Shown: positions 1 to 10,332 of the stretch, in pieces
Position numbering within the stretch: the first letter of the stretch is position 1
Layout: every line of letters begins with the position of its first letter
From: Sipunculus nudus
Taxonomy: Eukaryota; Annelida; Sipuncula; Golfingiida; Sipunculidae
Assembly (NCBI GenBank): GCA_026874595.1
Contig: CM049306.1
Span: 65,354,019 to 65,418,018, forward strand
DNA length: 64,000 bases
Reading direction: 5' to 3'
Position numbers and translations under genes: made by a program
Notes under the pieces: model-generated
The model's input: the letters and a program-made list of their open reading frames with translations, nothing else
What the model was told of the DNA's origin: nothing
The model's database searches: none

Positions 1-709
1 TTAAAAGGACAAAAAGTAAGTTTCGAGATATTTTATTTTTTTATAATAAATATTTGATGTATAACTAAATTTAAACTTCTGCTGAATATGACAATGTCCC
101 CACGAGGAAAACGCATTAAATCTAGGTTCAGAAGCTGCAATCAATGTTGTGACACCGTCTATAGTTTTGGAGATATGGCACAATAATGATTACTGCAGCG
201 CCATCTGAAAGGAAAAAAAATAGTTTCAAGATATTTTATTTTTAATTATATATATTTTATGTATAATTAAACTTTAACCCCCGCGGAATACGACAGTCCC
301 CACGAGGTTAAACGCTTTAAATCTAGTTTCAGAAGCTGCAATCAATGTTGTGACACTGTCTATAGTTTTGGAGATATGGCACAATAATAATTGCTGCAGC
401 GCCATCTGAAAGGGAAAAAAAATAGTTTCGCGATATTTTAATTTTTATTATATATATTTTATGTATAATTAAAATTTAACCCCCACAGAATACGACAGAG
501 TCCAAACGAGGTTAAACGCATTAAATATAGTTTCAGAAGCTGCAATCAATGTTGTGACACTGTCTATAGTTTTGGAGATATGGCACAATAATGATTGCTG
601 CAGCGCCATCTGGGGGCTATTTTCTAAAAGGAAAAAAATAAATTTCCAGATATTTTATTTTAATATATATATTTGATGTATAATTAAAATTTTACTCCTG
701 CCCCCAACT
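1..709 (+). repeat. Tandem 203-bp units (GCGCCATCTG family)
   Basis: Three and a half tandem units with cores starting at 198, 399 and 603. Each unit runs: an A-rich 'aaggaaaaaaaataag' start, 'tttcgagatatttta', an AT stretch with 'tgtataatta', 'cagagtccccacgagg', 'gctgcaatcaatgttgtgac', 'gttttggagatatggcac', then the core. The first two cores end CTGAAAG and are weaker than the third (CTGGGGG). Confidence 0.85.
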
Positions 710-1020
710 GCTTAACCAGGGATCAGCCCATATTTTGACACCCCCAACTACAAAATCGGGGATCCGTCCCTGGTTTCAAAGATTTGCCAGTGGTTCCTGG
801 CAACACAAGTGGCCGCACAAGGGGACACAATAAAAATCACAGGTGTGTTCCCTCCACATTTAGCGGCTTTTGTCCTCTATTCAATGCTGCTTTGTGAGAT
901 TCATGGACGACCGCGCACGCCAACATGCAACTGTAATAGCCTTGCCGGCACTTACCGGTCAACCCTGAAGCCACTTGTGCTCACGGCAATTGGATGTATT
1001 TTCATCATTTGATGAAAAAC
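710..1020 (+). repeat. R module (about 310 bp), copy 1
   Basis: Starts with paired 'gggatc' motifs around 720-765 ('accagggatcagcccat' and 'cggggatccgtccctgg') and ends at 'catttgatgaaaaacgaggc'. Related copies are at 10885, 13320 and 18273, each repeated in the second half. An open frame of about 67 codons spans 809-1012. In this copy the in-frame ATG seen in other copies reads ATA and the frame would need a GTG start. I therefore treat it as non-coding. Confidence 0.75.
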
Positions 1021-2354
1021 GAGGCAAGATTTGACGAGAATTGCAATAAAATCACTTGATGTGAATGAGAGTGTCAGACGCTGTCAAATGCTAAAAACTA
1101 TATGTCTGTAGGGTATAAAATGACAGCATAATAGGCATTTGTTTAAATGGTCCACTGTTCTCGTTTGACGAAAAATGGTGCGAGATATAACGAGATATTC
1201 ATTTCTATCACTTAACACTAATCAAATGATTTTTGAACAGTAGAAAAATAAAATCTCTAGCATAAAATTGAAAGAGATAAAGACATTTGTTGAATATTTT
1301 GTTCAAAATATCGAATATTCTCGTTTGGCGGTAGATGATGCGAGATTTTGCGAGATTTGCAGTTTTATCATGTTAAGCTTCCGAAAGGCTACCAGAGGCT
1401 GAAACCGTATACTCTTTAACCTAAAACGTGATCGAGTTATCAGCATTTCTGCGAAATCTCGTAATTTCTCGTTTGACGGAAAAACAGATCGAGATTCTAC
1501 GAGACTTCCAATTGACTGGATTGGAGCCAAAGGAATGCTACCTCATGCAGAAAACTAGACCCTTGAAGTATAAATATCAACAGAGATAGAAGCAAAAAAC
1601 TAATTATTTTCAGATTGTCAAGTTTTACCCCAAAATTTGGTTACCATGGTAACGGCAGCACAAAGCTACATGTACCCAGGAATAAGCCAATGATCCTAGT
1701 CTTAGATGCGACAAAAGAAATTGTTATATGCTTAATATTTTTTAAGATGTTGTGCAAAAATGATAAGTTGTAGTGTTACCAGTACCACGCCCCCTGGTGG
1801 CTTTTTTAAAAAAATGAAAAAACAATTTCGAGATATTTATAAATAACACAAAATACATTAATTTCAAAGCCATTGTTAATAAAATGCAACCTGCAGGTCA
1901 TATTTAATGAAATCTCGAAAACTCTCGTTTGACGAGAAATAGTGCGAGGTTTTGCGGGATTAACAATTCTATCATAAACAGCTCATGAAATACTACCTGA
2001 TGCAGAAAACTAGAACTCTCTAGCTTTAAAAATGAAAAATTTAGAAAGAAAATATCGAATTCTATCATTTCTTCCCAAAAATACGTTACTATGGTAACGA
2101 ATGATCAGAGATATTTGCTAGCATGTGGAAAGGTAACATGATGAGGAATAAAATGAGCTAAAGATTAAGCCGCTACGATTATTTTTTACAAAGATATGAA
2201 GGAAAATCCGTTTTAAGGTTTTTCAGGGACCCTGACCTTGACCTTGAACCGATCATGACCCAAAACAATAGGCTCCGAGGAGAATTGATTTTACACTTAA
2301 TGTATAAGTTTCAGAGCGATTGGTGCAAAATTGTGGCCTGTAGAGTGGGGATAT

Positions 2355-2385
<31 letters not shown>

Positions 2386-2389
2386 AACA
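1021..2389 (+). repeat. Long composite (L) unit with (ACAG)n tail
   Basis: Order seen: TCTCG-rich stretches (1157-1515), palindrome GTTACCATGGTAAC at 1640-1653, CTCF-like core ACGCCCCCTGGTGG at 1787-1800, another TCTCG-rich stretch (about 1911-1960), imperfect palindrome GTTACTATGGTAAC at 2085-2098, degenerate half-site cluster at 2233-2250, then 'gtggcctgtagag' and the (ACAG)n tail at 2355-2389. The third half-site has decayed to TTGAACC. No coding potential is visible. Confidence 0.8.
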
Positions 2390-2505
2390 TACGCGGGTGA
2401 TCAACATGCTTGCGAAAATCGAAGATTTCCGGCAAGCAACAAACAGACATCCGCGACTGACCAACCTGCTTGCAGAAATCGAAGATTTCCGGCAAGCAAT
2501 AAAGT
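2390..2505 (+). repeat. Hairpin minisatellite, two units
   Basis: Two copies of a roughly 60-bp unit. Each contains a self-complementary 28-mer (2409-2436 and 2469-2496): left arm CTTGCNGAAATC, loop GAA, right arm GATTTCCGGCAAG with one bulged base. Units are joined by 'aacaaacagacatccgcgac'. The array follows the (ACAG)n tail directly, as it does at most other tails. Confidence 0.8.
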
Positions 2506-3125
2506 TGTGACTGTGCCTCCCGGAGAGGCCGTCACGGACCGCTGCACACGCCGGCCGCCCACCGTAAGGACCCTGCCGCCACTTGCGGCGACTGCACGTG
2601 TCTTCGTGGTATGGCGAAAAACGGCGCGAGATTTGACGAGACTAACAATGTGACCCCTGAATGTGACTGCGAGTGTCAGCCGCTATCCAGCGCTGCAAAC
2701 CATGTGTCTTTAGCGTGAAAAATGACAGAATTATAGGCATTTCTTTGAATGGTCACGTGTTCTCGTTTGACAAGAAACGGTGCGAGATAAATTATGACAC
2801 TTGCGATTGAATGGCTTAGAACTAGAGGGATGCTGTCTAACGCCAAAAACCAGACCTTTCTATCGCAAATATCAACAGAGATAGAAGCTGGAAAACTCCG
2901 AATTTTCAGATTGTCAAGTTTTACCCCAAAATTTGGTAACCATGGTAACGGCAGCACAAAGCAACATGTGCGAAGGGATAAGCCAATGTTCCTAGTTTCA
3001 GATAAGACCCAAAAAATGGTGTCACGTTTAATATTTTTTGAGATATTGCAGAAAAATGATATGTTACGGTGTTTCATGTACCACGCCCCCTGGTGGCTAT
3101 TTCCAAAAAATGAAAAATCAGTTTC
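2506..3125 (+). repeat. GC-rich leader plus partial L unit
   Basis: Bases 2517-2610 form a GC-rich block ('cgctgcacacgccggccg', 'cttgcggcgactgcacgtg') that aligns in order with part of the R module. It continues as an L unit: TCTCG stretch near 2760, palindrome GTAACCATGGTAAC at 2936-2949 and core ACGCCCCCTGGTGG at 3083-3096. It then switches into a 330-bp-type unit. The downstream half of a full L unit is missing. Confidence 0.75.
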
Positions 3126-3545
3126 GGGATATTAGTGTAAGACATAAGATGTAATAGTTTTAAAAGATTCTTTCAAAACTGTGGCCTGTAGAATGCTATA
3201 TGTGAGACGCAAGAAACGGCAAGCAAGCGGATTTGAGGACAACTGAGAAACAGACGGACACACTGACAAAGTGACTCAAGATTGAGTCAAAATGATTCCA
3301 CCAGGATTTTGAAAAGACTCAGAGGAAGAAAATAAGCTATGGTTTATGTAATTGAGGCTTATAATTTTGGAGATATGGCCAAAACATGATATGTTGGAGA
3401 GGTTTGCACCCAGCGCCCCCTAGCGATCGAATTAAAAAAATGAAAAATTGATTTCGAGATAATAGTGTAGGACTTTCAATATGTCAGTTTCAAAAAGATT
3501 CCTGCAAAACTGTGGCCTCCAGGGCAAGATTACTGAAATCTCGAA
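3126..3545 (+). repeat. 330-bp-type repeat units
   Basis: Shows the family landmarks in order: 'gatgtaatagttttaaaa', 'gtggcctgtagaatgcta', 'acggcaagcaagcgg', 'cacactgacaaagtgac', 'ataattttggagatatggcc', a CTCF-like core at 3413-3426 (last base A instead of G), and 'tgaaaaattgatttcgag'. Confidence 0.75.
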
Positions 3546-4014
3546 ATATCTGGTTTGACGAGATATTGTACGAGATATCGCGAGAATTTTAATAAAATCT
3601 TGCAGTACTTGTTAAATGCTACCTGATGCAAAAAACTAGACCTCTCTAGCTTTAAAACTGACAAAGTTAGAAAAATAAGACCCCTTATTTCAGAATATCA
3701 TGACTTTTTCCCAAAAATTCGTAACCATGGTCACGGCAAATTTGAGTCAGCTACACACCAGATGACTGGCCTTGGAATGACGTTTAAAATGAGCTATGTT
3801 TGAAGAAGATCCGATTAATAGTGACAAAGATATGAAGAAAAAACCGTTTTGAGAACTTTTGATGACCTTGACCTTGACCTTTGACCTGTATTGCCCAAAA
3901 ACAATAGGCCCCGAGGACTTTTGCTTGTCTACCAGCTGTATAAGTTAAAAGGCAATTGCCTTAAAATTATGGCCTGTAGAGAGTACACAGACAGACAGAC
4001 AGACAGACAGACTA
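3546..4014 (+). repeat. Downstream half-unit with intact half-site cluster
   Basis: Begins with an inverted TCTCG stretch, has an imperfect palindrome GTAACCATGGTCAC at 3721-3734 and the complete four-half-site cluster at 3863-3887. It ends in 'gtggcctgtagagagtac' and an (ACAG)n tail at about 3990-4014. Confidence 0.75.
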
Positions 4015-4200
4015 GATGACCTGAGGTCACACGCTTGCCGAAAATGATGTAAAGTTAAGTCAGATGAACGAGCAGTGTCAGAGTAAAGAAAATAATCCAT
4101 AGTTTGTGAAGAAAGAACCAATATTAACAAAGTTCTAAAGAGAATAAGATTTTGATATATTTTGATCACTTTGACCTTGACCTTTGACTTATTTGAATAA
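4015..4200 (+). repeat. Short unit fragment with second half-site cluster
   Basis: A 'tagatgacctgaggtcacacgc' segment contains the near-palindrome TGACCTGAGGTCA. About 110 bp of otherwise unplaced sequence and a shorter cluster at 4172-4189 follow. Unlike other clusters, this one leads into 330-bp units rather than an (ACAG)n tail. Confidence 0.6.
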
Positions 4201-5290
4201 TAAACATAGGACTTCCAGATATCATCACGATATATGACAAGTGTAATTTACAAAACGATTCATGCAAAACTGTGGCCAGTAGAATGCTACATGTGAGACG
4301 CAAGAACCGGCAAGCTGGCGAAATTGAGGACAACTGACACACAGACAAACATACTGACTAACTGACCCACGATTGGGAACAGATGACTTAATCATGTTAT
4401 GAAGAAACCTCAGAGGAAGATAATAAGCTATAGTTTATGTAAATGAGGTTTATAGTTTTTGAGATATGGCCAAAAAATTATATGTTGTGCAAGTTTGAGT
4501 GCACCGCCCCCTAGCGGCCAATTCTGGAAAATGAAAATTCCGTTTCGAGATATTAGTGTAAGACATAAGATGTAATAGTTTTAAAAGGATTCTTTCAAAA
4601 CTGTGGCCTGTAGAATGCTATATGTGAGACGCAAGAACCGGCAAGCAAGCGGATTTGAGGACAACTGAGAAACAGACGGACACACAGACCAAGTGACTCA
4701 AGATTGAGACCAAATGAATACACCAGGTTTTTGGAAAGACCCAGAGGAAGAACATAAGCTATAGTTTATGTAAATGAGGTTTATAGTTTTAGAGATATGG
4801 CCAAAAAATGATATGTTGTGCAAGTTTGAGTGCACCGCCCCCTAGCGGCCAATTCTGGAAAATGAAAAATCGGTTTCGAGATATTAGTGTGAGACATAAG
4901 ATGTAATAGTTTTAAAAAGATTCTTTCAAAACTGTGTCCTGTAGAATGCTATATGTGAGACGCAAGAACCGGCAAGCAAGCGGATTTGAGGACAACTGAG
5001 AAACAGACGGACACACAGACAAAGTGACACAAGATTGAGACCAGATGACTAAACGAGTTCATGAAGAAGACTTAGATGAAAAAAATAAACTATAGTTTTT
5101 GTAATTGAGGCTTATAATTTTGGAGATATTGCCAAAACATGATATGTTGGAGAGGTTTGCACCCAGCGCCCCCTAGCGGCCGAATTAAAAAAATGAAAAA
5201 TTGATTTTGAGATAATGGTGTAGGACTTAAGATATGCCAGTTTCAAAAAGATTCCTGCAAAACTGTGGCCTCCAGGGCAAGATTACTGAA
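4201..5290 (+). repeat. Tandem 330-bp unit array
   Basis: CTCF-like cores at 4504-4517, 4835-4848 and 5166-5179 are spaced 331 and 331 bp. The first two read CCGCCCCCTAGCGG and the third GCGCCCCCTAGCGG. Each sits between 'gagatatggcc' (or 'gagatattgcc') upstream and 'aaaatgaaaa...tttcgagata' downstream, like every other unit type in the window. Confidence 0.85.
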
Positions 5291-5300
5291 ATCTCGAAAT

Positions 5301-5317
5301 ATCTCGTTTGACGAGAT
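5301..5317. promoter_or_regulatory. Inverted repeat ATCTCGT-TTG-ACGAGAT
   Basis: Perfect 7-bp arms around a TTG loop. Variants of 'ctcgtttgacgaga' recur several times per unit, for example near 1453, 2762, 6151 (tttcacgaga form), 11644 and 22854, usually beside 'gcgagatttgacgaga'. The function is unknown. It could be a protein site or simply the most conserved part of the ancestral repeat. Confidence 0.5.
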
Positions 5318-5615
5318 ATTATACGAGATATTGCGAGACTCCTAATAGAATCTTGTAGTACTAGGTGAATGCTACCTGATGCAAAAAACTAGACCTCTCT
5401 AGCTGTAAAACTGCCAAAGTTAGAAAAATAAGGCCCCTTATTTTCGAATATCATGACTTTTTCCCAAAAATTCGTAACCATGGTTACGGCAAATTTGAGT
5501 CAGCTACACACCAGATGACTGGCCTTGGAATGATGTTTAAAATGAGCTTTGTTTGAAGAAGATACGACTAATAGTGACAAAGATATGAAGAAAAAACCGT
5601 TTTGAGAACTTTTGA

Positions 5616-5640
5616 TGACCTTGACCTTGACCTTTGACCT
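5616..5640 (-). promoter_or_regulatory. Nuclear-receptor half-site cluster (DR1 + DR0 + DR0)
   Basis: Read on the minus strand this holds four AGGTCA half-sites in direct orientation. The first pair is separated by one A (AGGTCAAAGGTCA, a textbook DR1) and the others abut, giving two TCAAGGTCA extended half-sites of the ERR/FTZ-F1 kind. The same 25-mer occurs at 3863, 10193, 16627, 23164, 24425, 26757 and 28022. Shorter versions are at 4172, 6915, 12404, 14699, 21703 and 25777. Receptor binding is inferred from the consensus only. Confidence 0.55.
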
Positions 5641-5770
5641 GTATTGCCCAAAAACAATAGGCCCCGAGGACTTTTGCTTGTCTACCAGCTGTATAAGTTT
5701 AAAGACAATTGCTGCAAAATTGTGGCCTGTAGAGAGTACACAGACAGACAGACAAACAGACAAACAAACA

Positions 5771-5885
5771 GACATCCGCGACTGACCAACCTGCTTGCCG
5801 AAATCGAAGATTTCCGGCAAGCAACAAACAGACATCCGCGACTGACCAACCTGCTTGCAGAAATCGAAGATTTCCGGCAAGCAAT
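5771..5885 (+). repeat. Hairpin minisatellite, two units
   Basis: Self-complementary 28-mers at 5794-5821 and 5854-5881, 60 bp apart. The first has the best arms: CTTGCCGAAATC pairs with GATTTCCGGCAAG apart from one bulged C. The corresponding array of the second copy has three units, so copy number changed between the duplicates. Confidence 0.8.
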
Positions 5886-7080
5886 AAAGTATGGACTGTG
5901 CCTCCAACATGTATGATCATAGATGGGGCCCGGAGAGGCCGTCACGGACCGCTGCACACGCCGGCCGCCCACCGTAAGGACCCTGCCGCCACTTGCGGCG
6001 ACGGCACGTGACTTCGTGGTTTGGTGAAACACGGCGCGAGATCTGACGAAACTTACATTGTGACCCCTGAATGTGACTGCGAGTGTCAGGCGCTACCCAG
6101 CGCTGCAAACCATGTGTCTGTAGCGTAAAAAAATGAATGGTCCCGTGTTCTCGTTTCACGAGAAACGGTGCGAGATATGACGCGACTTGCTATTGAATGA
6201 CCTAGAACTAAAGAAATGCTATCTAACGCCAAAAACCAGAGCGTTCTATCGCAAATATCGACAGAGATAGAAGCAGGAAAACTCCGTATTTTCAGATTGT
6301 CAAGTTTTACCCCAAAATTTGGTAACCATGGTAACGGCAGCACAAGGGTAAATGTACGAAGGAATAAGGCAATGATCCTAGTTTTAGATGCGACAAAAAA
6401 AATTGCTATATGCTTAATATTTTTTAAGATATTGCGGAAAAATGATAAGTTGTAGTGTTTCCAGTACCATGCCCCCTGGTGGCTATTTTCGAAAAATGAA
6501 AAAACAAGTTCGAGATAATACAGAACAACAGAAAATATGTCACTTTCAGAACCTCATCTGTAAAACTGCAACCTCTAAATCGTATTTAATGAAATCTCGA
6601 AAAAACTCATTTGACGACAAATGGCACGAGATTTTGCGAGACTTACATTAATTTCGCATAGAGCATATTAAATGCTACGCATTGCAAAAAACTAGACCTC
6701 TCTAACTTAAAAACTGAGAAATTTGCAGGGAAATTTTCGAATTTTCTGATTTTCCCCAAAAAATACGTTACCATGGTAACCATTGACCGGAAAAATTTGC
6801 CAGCACTTGGAAAGCTTACATAGTGAGGAATAAAATGAGCTACGGATTATGCGGCTACGCTTATTATTGACGAAGATATGAAGAAAATAAAGATTTTAGG
6901 TTTTTTGGTGACCCTGACCTTGACCTTTGACCGATCATGGCCAAAAACAATAGGCTCCGAGGAGAACAGATCTTACAGTTAATGTATAAGTTTCAGAGCG
7001 ATTGCTTAAAAACTGTGGCCTCTAGCGCGTGTACATACAGACAGACAGACAGACAAACAAACAAACAAACAAACAAACAT
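5886..7080 (+). repeat. Complete L unit
   Basis: GC-rich leader (about 5925-6022), TCTCG stretch near 6148, palindrome GTAACCATGGTAAC at 6322-6335, core ATGCCCCCTGGTGG at 6469-6482, 'aatctcgaaaaaactc' stretch near 6592, second palindrome GTTACCATGGTAAC at 6767-6780, half-site cluster at 6915-6932, 'aaaaacaataggctccgag', and (ACAG/ACAA)n tail at about 7032-7080. This is one of the clearest complete examples of the unit order. Confidence 0.85.
6767..6780. promoter_or_regulatory. RFX X-box-like palindrome GTTACCATGGTAAC
   Basis: Perfect 14-bp palindrome that fits the RFX X-box consensus GTNRCC-N2-RGYAAC. Other GTTACC or GTAACC forms in the first copy start at 1640, 2936, 5474, 6322, 11812, 12256, 14106, 14551, 16485, 17403, 21110, 21555, 22567, 23828, 25629 and 27425. 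Imperfect ones are at 2085, 3721 and 24283. Binding is inference. Confidence 0.5.
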
Positions 7081-7170
7081 ACGCGGGTGATCAACATCCT
7101 TGCGAAAATCGAAGATTTCCGGCAAGCAACAAACAGACAAACTAGACGACCATAGGTCGAACGCTTGCCG
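7081..7170 (+). repeat. Single hairpin unit plus CGACC-N-GGTCG motif
   Basis: One hairpin 28-mer at about 7099-7126 is followed by 'aaacagacaaactagacgac' and a small inverted repeat CGACC-ATA-GGTCG, then 'aacgcttgccggaaat'. The CGACC...GGTCG motif also follows tails near 12560, 14847, 16781, 28306 and 34819. Confidence 0.65.
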
Positions 7171-8580
7171 GAAATCGGAAGTGAAACACAGACGGACAGA
7201 CAGAACATATTGTCGGTTTTCTATTAATGGAATGACTCTCAGGGACATTGCTGAGAATATGTGGCCCGTAGAATGACATATGAGACAAAAGAACAGGCAA
7301 GCAGACAAAGCTGACAACAAAAGACGAACAGACAGATATAGTGACTTAGTGAGACAAGATTGACACCAGATGACATAACCTAGTGATTGAGAAGATTCAA
7401 AGGAAGAAAATGAGTTATAATTTATGTAATTTAGATTTATAGTTTTGGAGGTATGGCGAATTAATGATATACTTGGGAGGCTCGACTGTAGCGCCCTCTA
7501 GCAGACATATTCCGAAGACGACAAATGCGTTTCGTATTATTAGTGTATGACATGAGATGTCCCAGTTTCAAAAGGATTCCGTCAAAGCTGTGGCCTGTAG
7601 AATGCTATATGTAAGGCGTAAGAACCAGCAAGCAGGCGACTTTGAGGATAACGGTCAAACAGATGGACACACTGACAAAGTGACAGAAGATTGAAACCAG
7701 ATGCCTTAATCAGGTTATGGAGAAGACTCAAAGGAAGAAAATAAGCAATAGTTTATGTAACTGAGGCTTTGGGTTTAGAGATATGGCCAATACAATGGTA
7801 TGTGTGTGAGGATCGTGTGCAGCGCCCACTAGTGGCCATATCCGGAAAATGAAAAATTTATTTCTAGATATTAGTGTAAGACATAAGATGTAATAGTTTC
7901 AAAAGGATTCCGTCAAAACTATGGCCTATAGAATGCTATATGTGAGACGCAAGAGCCAACAAGCAGGCGAATTTGAGGACAACTGACAAACAGACGAAAA
8001 CACTGACAAAGTGTCTCAAGATTGAGTCCAGATGACTACTCCAGGTTATGGAGAAGACTCAAAGGAAGAAAAACCTACAGTTTATGTAACTGAGGTTTAT
8101 AGTTTTGGAGATATTGCCAAAGCATGATATGTTGGGAGAGGTTCGGGTTCAGCGCCCCCTAGCGGCCATATCCGGAAAATGAACAATTGGTTTCGAGATA
8201 TTAGTGTAAGACTTAAGATGTAATAGTTTCAAAAGGATTCTTTCAAAACTGTGGCCTGTAGAATGCTATATGTGAGACTTAAGAGCAAGCAGGCGAATTT
8301 GAGGACAACTGACAAACAGACAGACACACTGACAAAGTGTCACAAAATTGTGACCAGATGACTACACTAGGTTATGGAGAAGACTCATAGGAAGAAAATA
8401 AGCTATAGTTTATGTAATTGAGGCTTATAATTTTTGAGATATGGCCAAAATATGATATGTTCGGGAGGTTCGCATCCAGGGCCCCCTAGCGGCCCTATTA
8501 AAAAAATGAAAAAACAATTTCGAGATACTAGTGTAGGACTTATAATATGTCAGTTTCAAAAAGATTCCTGCAATAATGTG
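7171..8580 (+). repeat. Tandem 330-bp unit array, four cores
   Basis: CTCF-like cores at 7491 (GCGCCCTCTAGCAG), 7822 (GCGCCCACTAGTGG), 8152 (GCGCCCCCTAGCGG) and 8479 (GGGCCCCCTAGCGG) are spaced 331, 330 and 327 bp. The four units have clearly diverged outside the core and its immediate flanks. Each carries 'gtggcctgtagaatg' and a degenerate 'aaacagacggacacactgac' stretch, which looks like the decayed equivalent of the (ACAG)n tail. Confidence 0.87.
8152..8165 (-). promoter_or_regulatory. CTCF-like core (minus strand CCGCTAGGGGGCGC)
   Basis: The minus-strand sequence fits the published CTCF core form CC-R-S-Y-AG-R-K-GGC-R-S at every position. Identical or near-identical cores are at 5166, 9744, 15850, 16177, 25033, 26307, 41310, 42584, 44277 and 44608. 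All lie on the same strand. No binding data can be read from sequence. Confidence 0.55.
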
Positions 8581-8795
8581 GCCTTTGGCGCAAGATGAAT
8601 GAAATCTCGAAATATCTCTATTCACGAGATATTTTACGAGATACTGCAAGACTTGTAATAAAATCTTGTAGTACTAGTTGAATGCTTCCTGATGCAAAAA
8701 ACTAGATCACTCTAGCTATAAAACTGACAAAGTTACAAAAATTAGGCCTTTTATTTTCGAAAATCATGAGTTTTCCCCAAAAATGTGGACAAACG
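8581..8795 (+). repeat. Truncated downstream half-unit
   Basis: Contains 'gaaatctcgaaatatctcta', 'aaaaactagatcactctagc' and 'gagttttccccaaaaatgtg'. It breaks off where the palindrome would start and is joined to 'gacaaacggacagacagaac', the start of another 330-bp array. The palindrome, half-site cluster and most of the tail are missing. Confidence 0.7.
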
Positions 8796-9850
8796 GACAG
8801 ACAGAACATATTGTCGGTTTTCTATTAATGGAATGACTCTCAGGGACATTGCTGAGAATATGTGGCCCGTAGAATGACATATGAGACAAAAGAACAGGCA
8901 AGCAGACAAAGCTGACAACAAAAGACGAACAGACAGACATACTGACTTTGTGAGACAAGATTGACACCAGATGACATAACCTGGTGATTGAGAAGATTCA
9001 AAGGAAGAAAATGATTTATGTAATTTAGATTTATAGTTTTGGAGGTATGGCGAATTAATGATATACTTGGGAGGCTCGACTGTAGCGCCCTCTAGCAGAC
9101 ATGTTCCCAAGACGACAAATGCGTTTCGTATTATTAGTGTATGACAAGAGATGTCCCAGTTTCAAAAGGATTCCGTCAAAGCTGTGGCCTGTAGAATGCT
9201 ATATGTAAGGCGTAAGAACCAGCAAGCAGGCGACTTTGAGGATAACGGACAAACAGATGGACACACTGACAAAGTGACAGAAGATTGAAACCATATGCTT
9301 TAATCAGGTTATGGAGAAGACTCAAAGGAAGAAAATAAGCGATAGCTTATGTAACTGAGGCTTTGGGTGTAGAGATATGGCCAATACAATGGTATGTGTG
9401 TGAGGGTCGTGTGCAGCGCCCACTAGTGGCCATATCAGGAAAATGAAAAATTCATTTTTAGAAATTAGTGTCAGACATAAGATGTAAAAGTTTCAAAAGG
9501 ATTCCGTCAAAACTGTGGCCTATAGAATGCTATATGTGAGACGCAAGAACCAACAAGCAGGCGAATTTGAGGCATTGACAAACAGACGAAAACACTGACA
9601 AAGTGACTCAAGATTGAGTCCAGATGACTACTCCAGGTTATGGAGAAGACCCAAAGGAAGAAAAAAGCTACAGTTTATGTAACTGAGGTTTATAATTTTG
9701 GAGATATGGCCAAAATATGATATGTTCGGGAGGTTCGCATCCAGCGCCCCCTAGCGGCCCTATTCAAAAAATGAAAAAACAATTTCGAGATACTAGTGTA
9801 GGACTTATAATATGTCAGTTTCAAAAAGATTCCTGCAATTATTTGGCCTT
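8796..9850 (+). repeat. Tandem 330-bp unit array, three cores
   Basis: Cores at 9084 (GCGCCCTCTAGCAG), 9416 (GCGCCCACTAGTGG) and 9744 (GCGCCCCCTAGCGG), spaced 332 and 328 bp. The order of core variants repeats that of 7491-8479 with one unit missing. This points to duplication of a multi-unit block rather than of single units. Confidence 0.85.
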
Positions 9851-10332
9851 ATGCGCAAGATGAATGAAATCTCGAAATATCTCTATTCACGAGAAATTTT
9901 ACGAGATACTGCAAGACTTGTAATAAAATCTTGTAGTACTAGTTAAATGCCCCTTATGCAAAAAACTAGATCACTCTAGCTATAAAACTGACAAAGTTAC
10001 AAGAATTAGGCCTTTTATTTTCGAAAATCATGAGTTTTCCCCAAAAATGTGTAACCATAGAAACAGCAGATTTCAGCAACATATATATCAGAAGAAAGGC
10101 CTTGGAATGCCGATTAAAATGAGCCATGTTTGAAGTGGCTATGACAAATAGTAATGGAGATATGAAGAAAAGAGCACTTTAGGAACTTTTGATGACCTTG
10201 ACCTTGACCTTTGACCTATATTGCCCAAAAACAATAGGCTTCTTGCATTTTTGATTTTACACAAACTGTTAAAGTTTGAAAGCGATGGGATCAAAATTGC
10301 GACCTTTAGAGACTGGACAGACAAACAAACAG
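9851..10332 (+). repeat. Downstream half-unit with decayed palindrome
   Basis: The palindrome position (about 10051) reads GTAACCATAGAAAC, so the right half is lost. The half-site cluster at 10193-10217 is intact, followed by 'caaaaacaataggcttc' and a short ACAG/ACAA tail near 10316-10332. The same decayed form recurs at 23.02, 26.62 and 27.88 kb and marks a subfamily. Confidence 0.75.

Larger units (their letters stand above)
1..5761 (+). repeat. Large duplication, block A, first copy
   Basis: Collinear with 29056-34816 at a constant offset of 29055. The window begins inside the block, so the true left edge of this copy is not visible. Reading both copies I found only five substitutions, near 1198, 2299, 3043, 3597 and 4479 of this copy. 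The match stops inside the (ACAG/ACAA)n tail at 5761, where this copy continues into hairpin minisatellites and the other copy switches to a 'tagacgacc' sequence. It could be a true tandem duplication or two haplotypes placed end to end by an assembler. Confidence 0.95.
5291..5770 (+). repeat. Downstream half-unit with intact motif set
   Basis: Contains the inverted repeat ATCTCGT-TTG-ACGAGAT at 5301-5317, a perfect 14-bp palindrome GTAACCATGGTTAC at 5474-5487, the full half-site cluster at 5616-5640, 'caaaaacaataggcc' immediately after it and the (ACAG/ACAA)n tail at 5741-5770. The A/B junction of the large duplication falls in this tail. Confidence 0.8.
5760..9606 (+). repeat. Large duplication, block B, first copy
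   Basis: Matches 45273-49119 at offset 39513. Identity starts within the ACAA microsatellite just before the hairpin repeats. The only substitution I noticed is near 8009 (gtgtctc here, gtgactc in the other copy). Block A and block B are contiguous in this copy but separated by 10.46 kb in the other. Confidence 0.93.

Noticed and set aside
2240-2400. CRISPR-like array from regularly spaced hairpin repeats
   Set aside because: Spacers are not unique: linkers repeat the same 'catccgcgactgaccaacc' word. The context is eukaryotic repeat DNA with no cas-like gene.
9721-9760. Possible tRNA-type B box ('ggttcgcatcc') next to CTCF-like cores, hinting at a SINE
   Set aside because: It matches GGTTCGANNCC at all but one position, but no A box lies at a suitable distance upstream and other subfamilies lack it.
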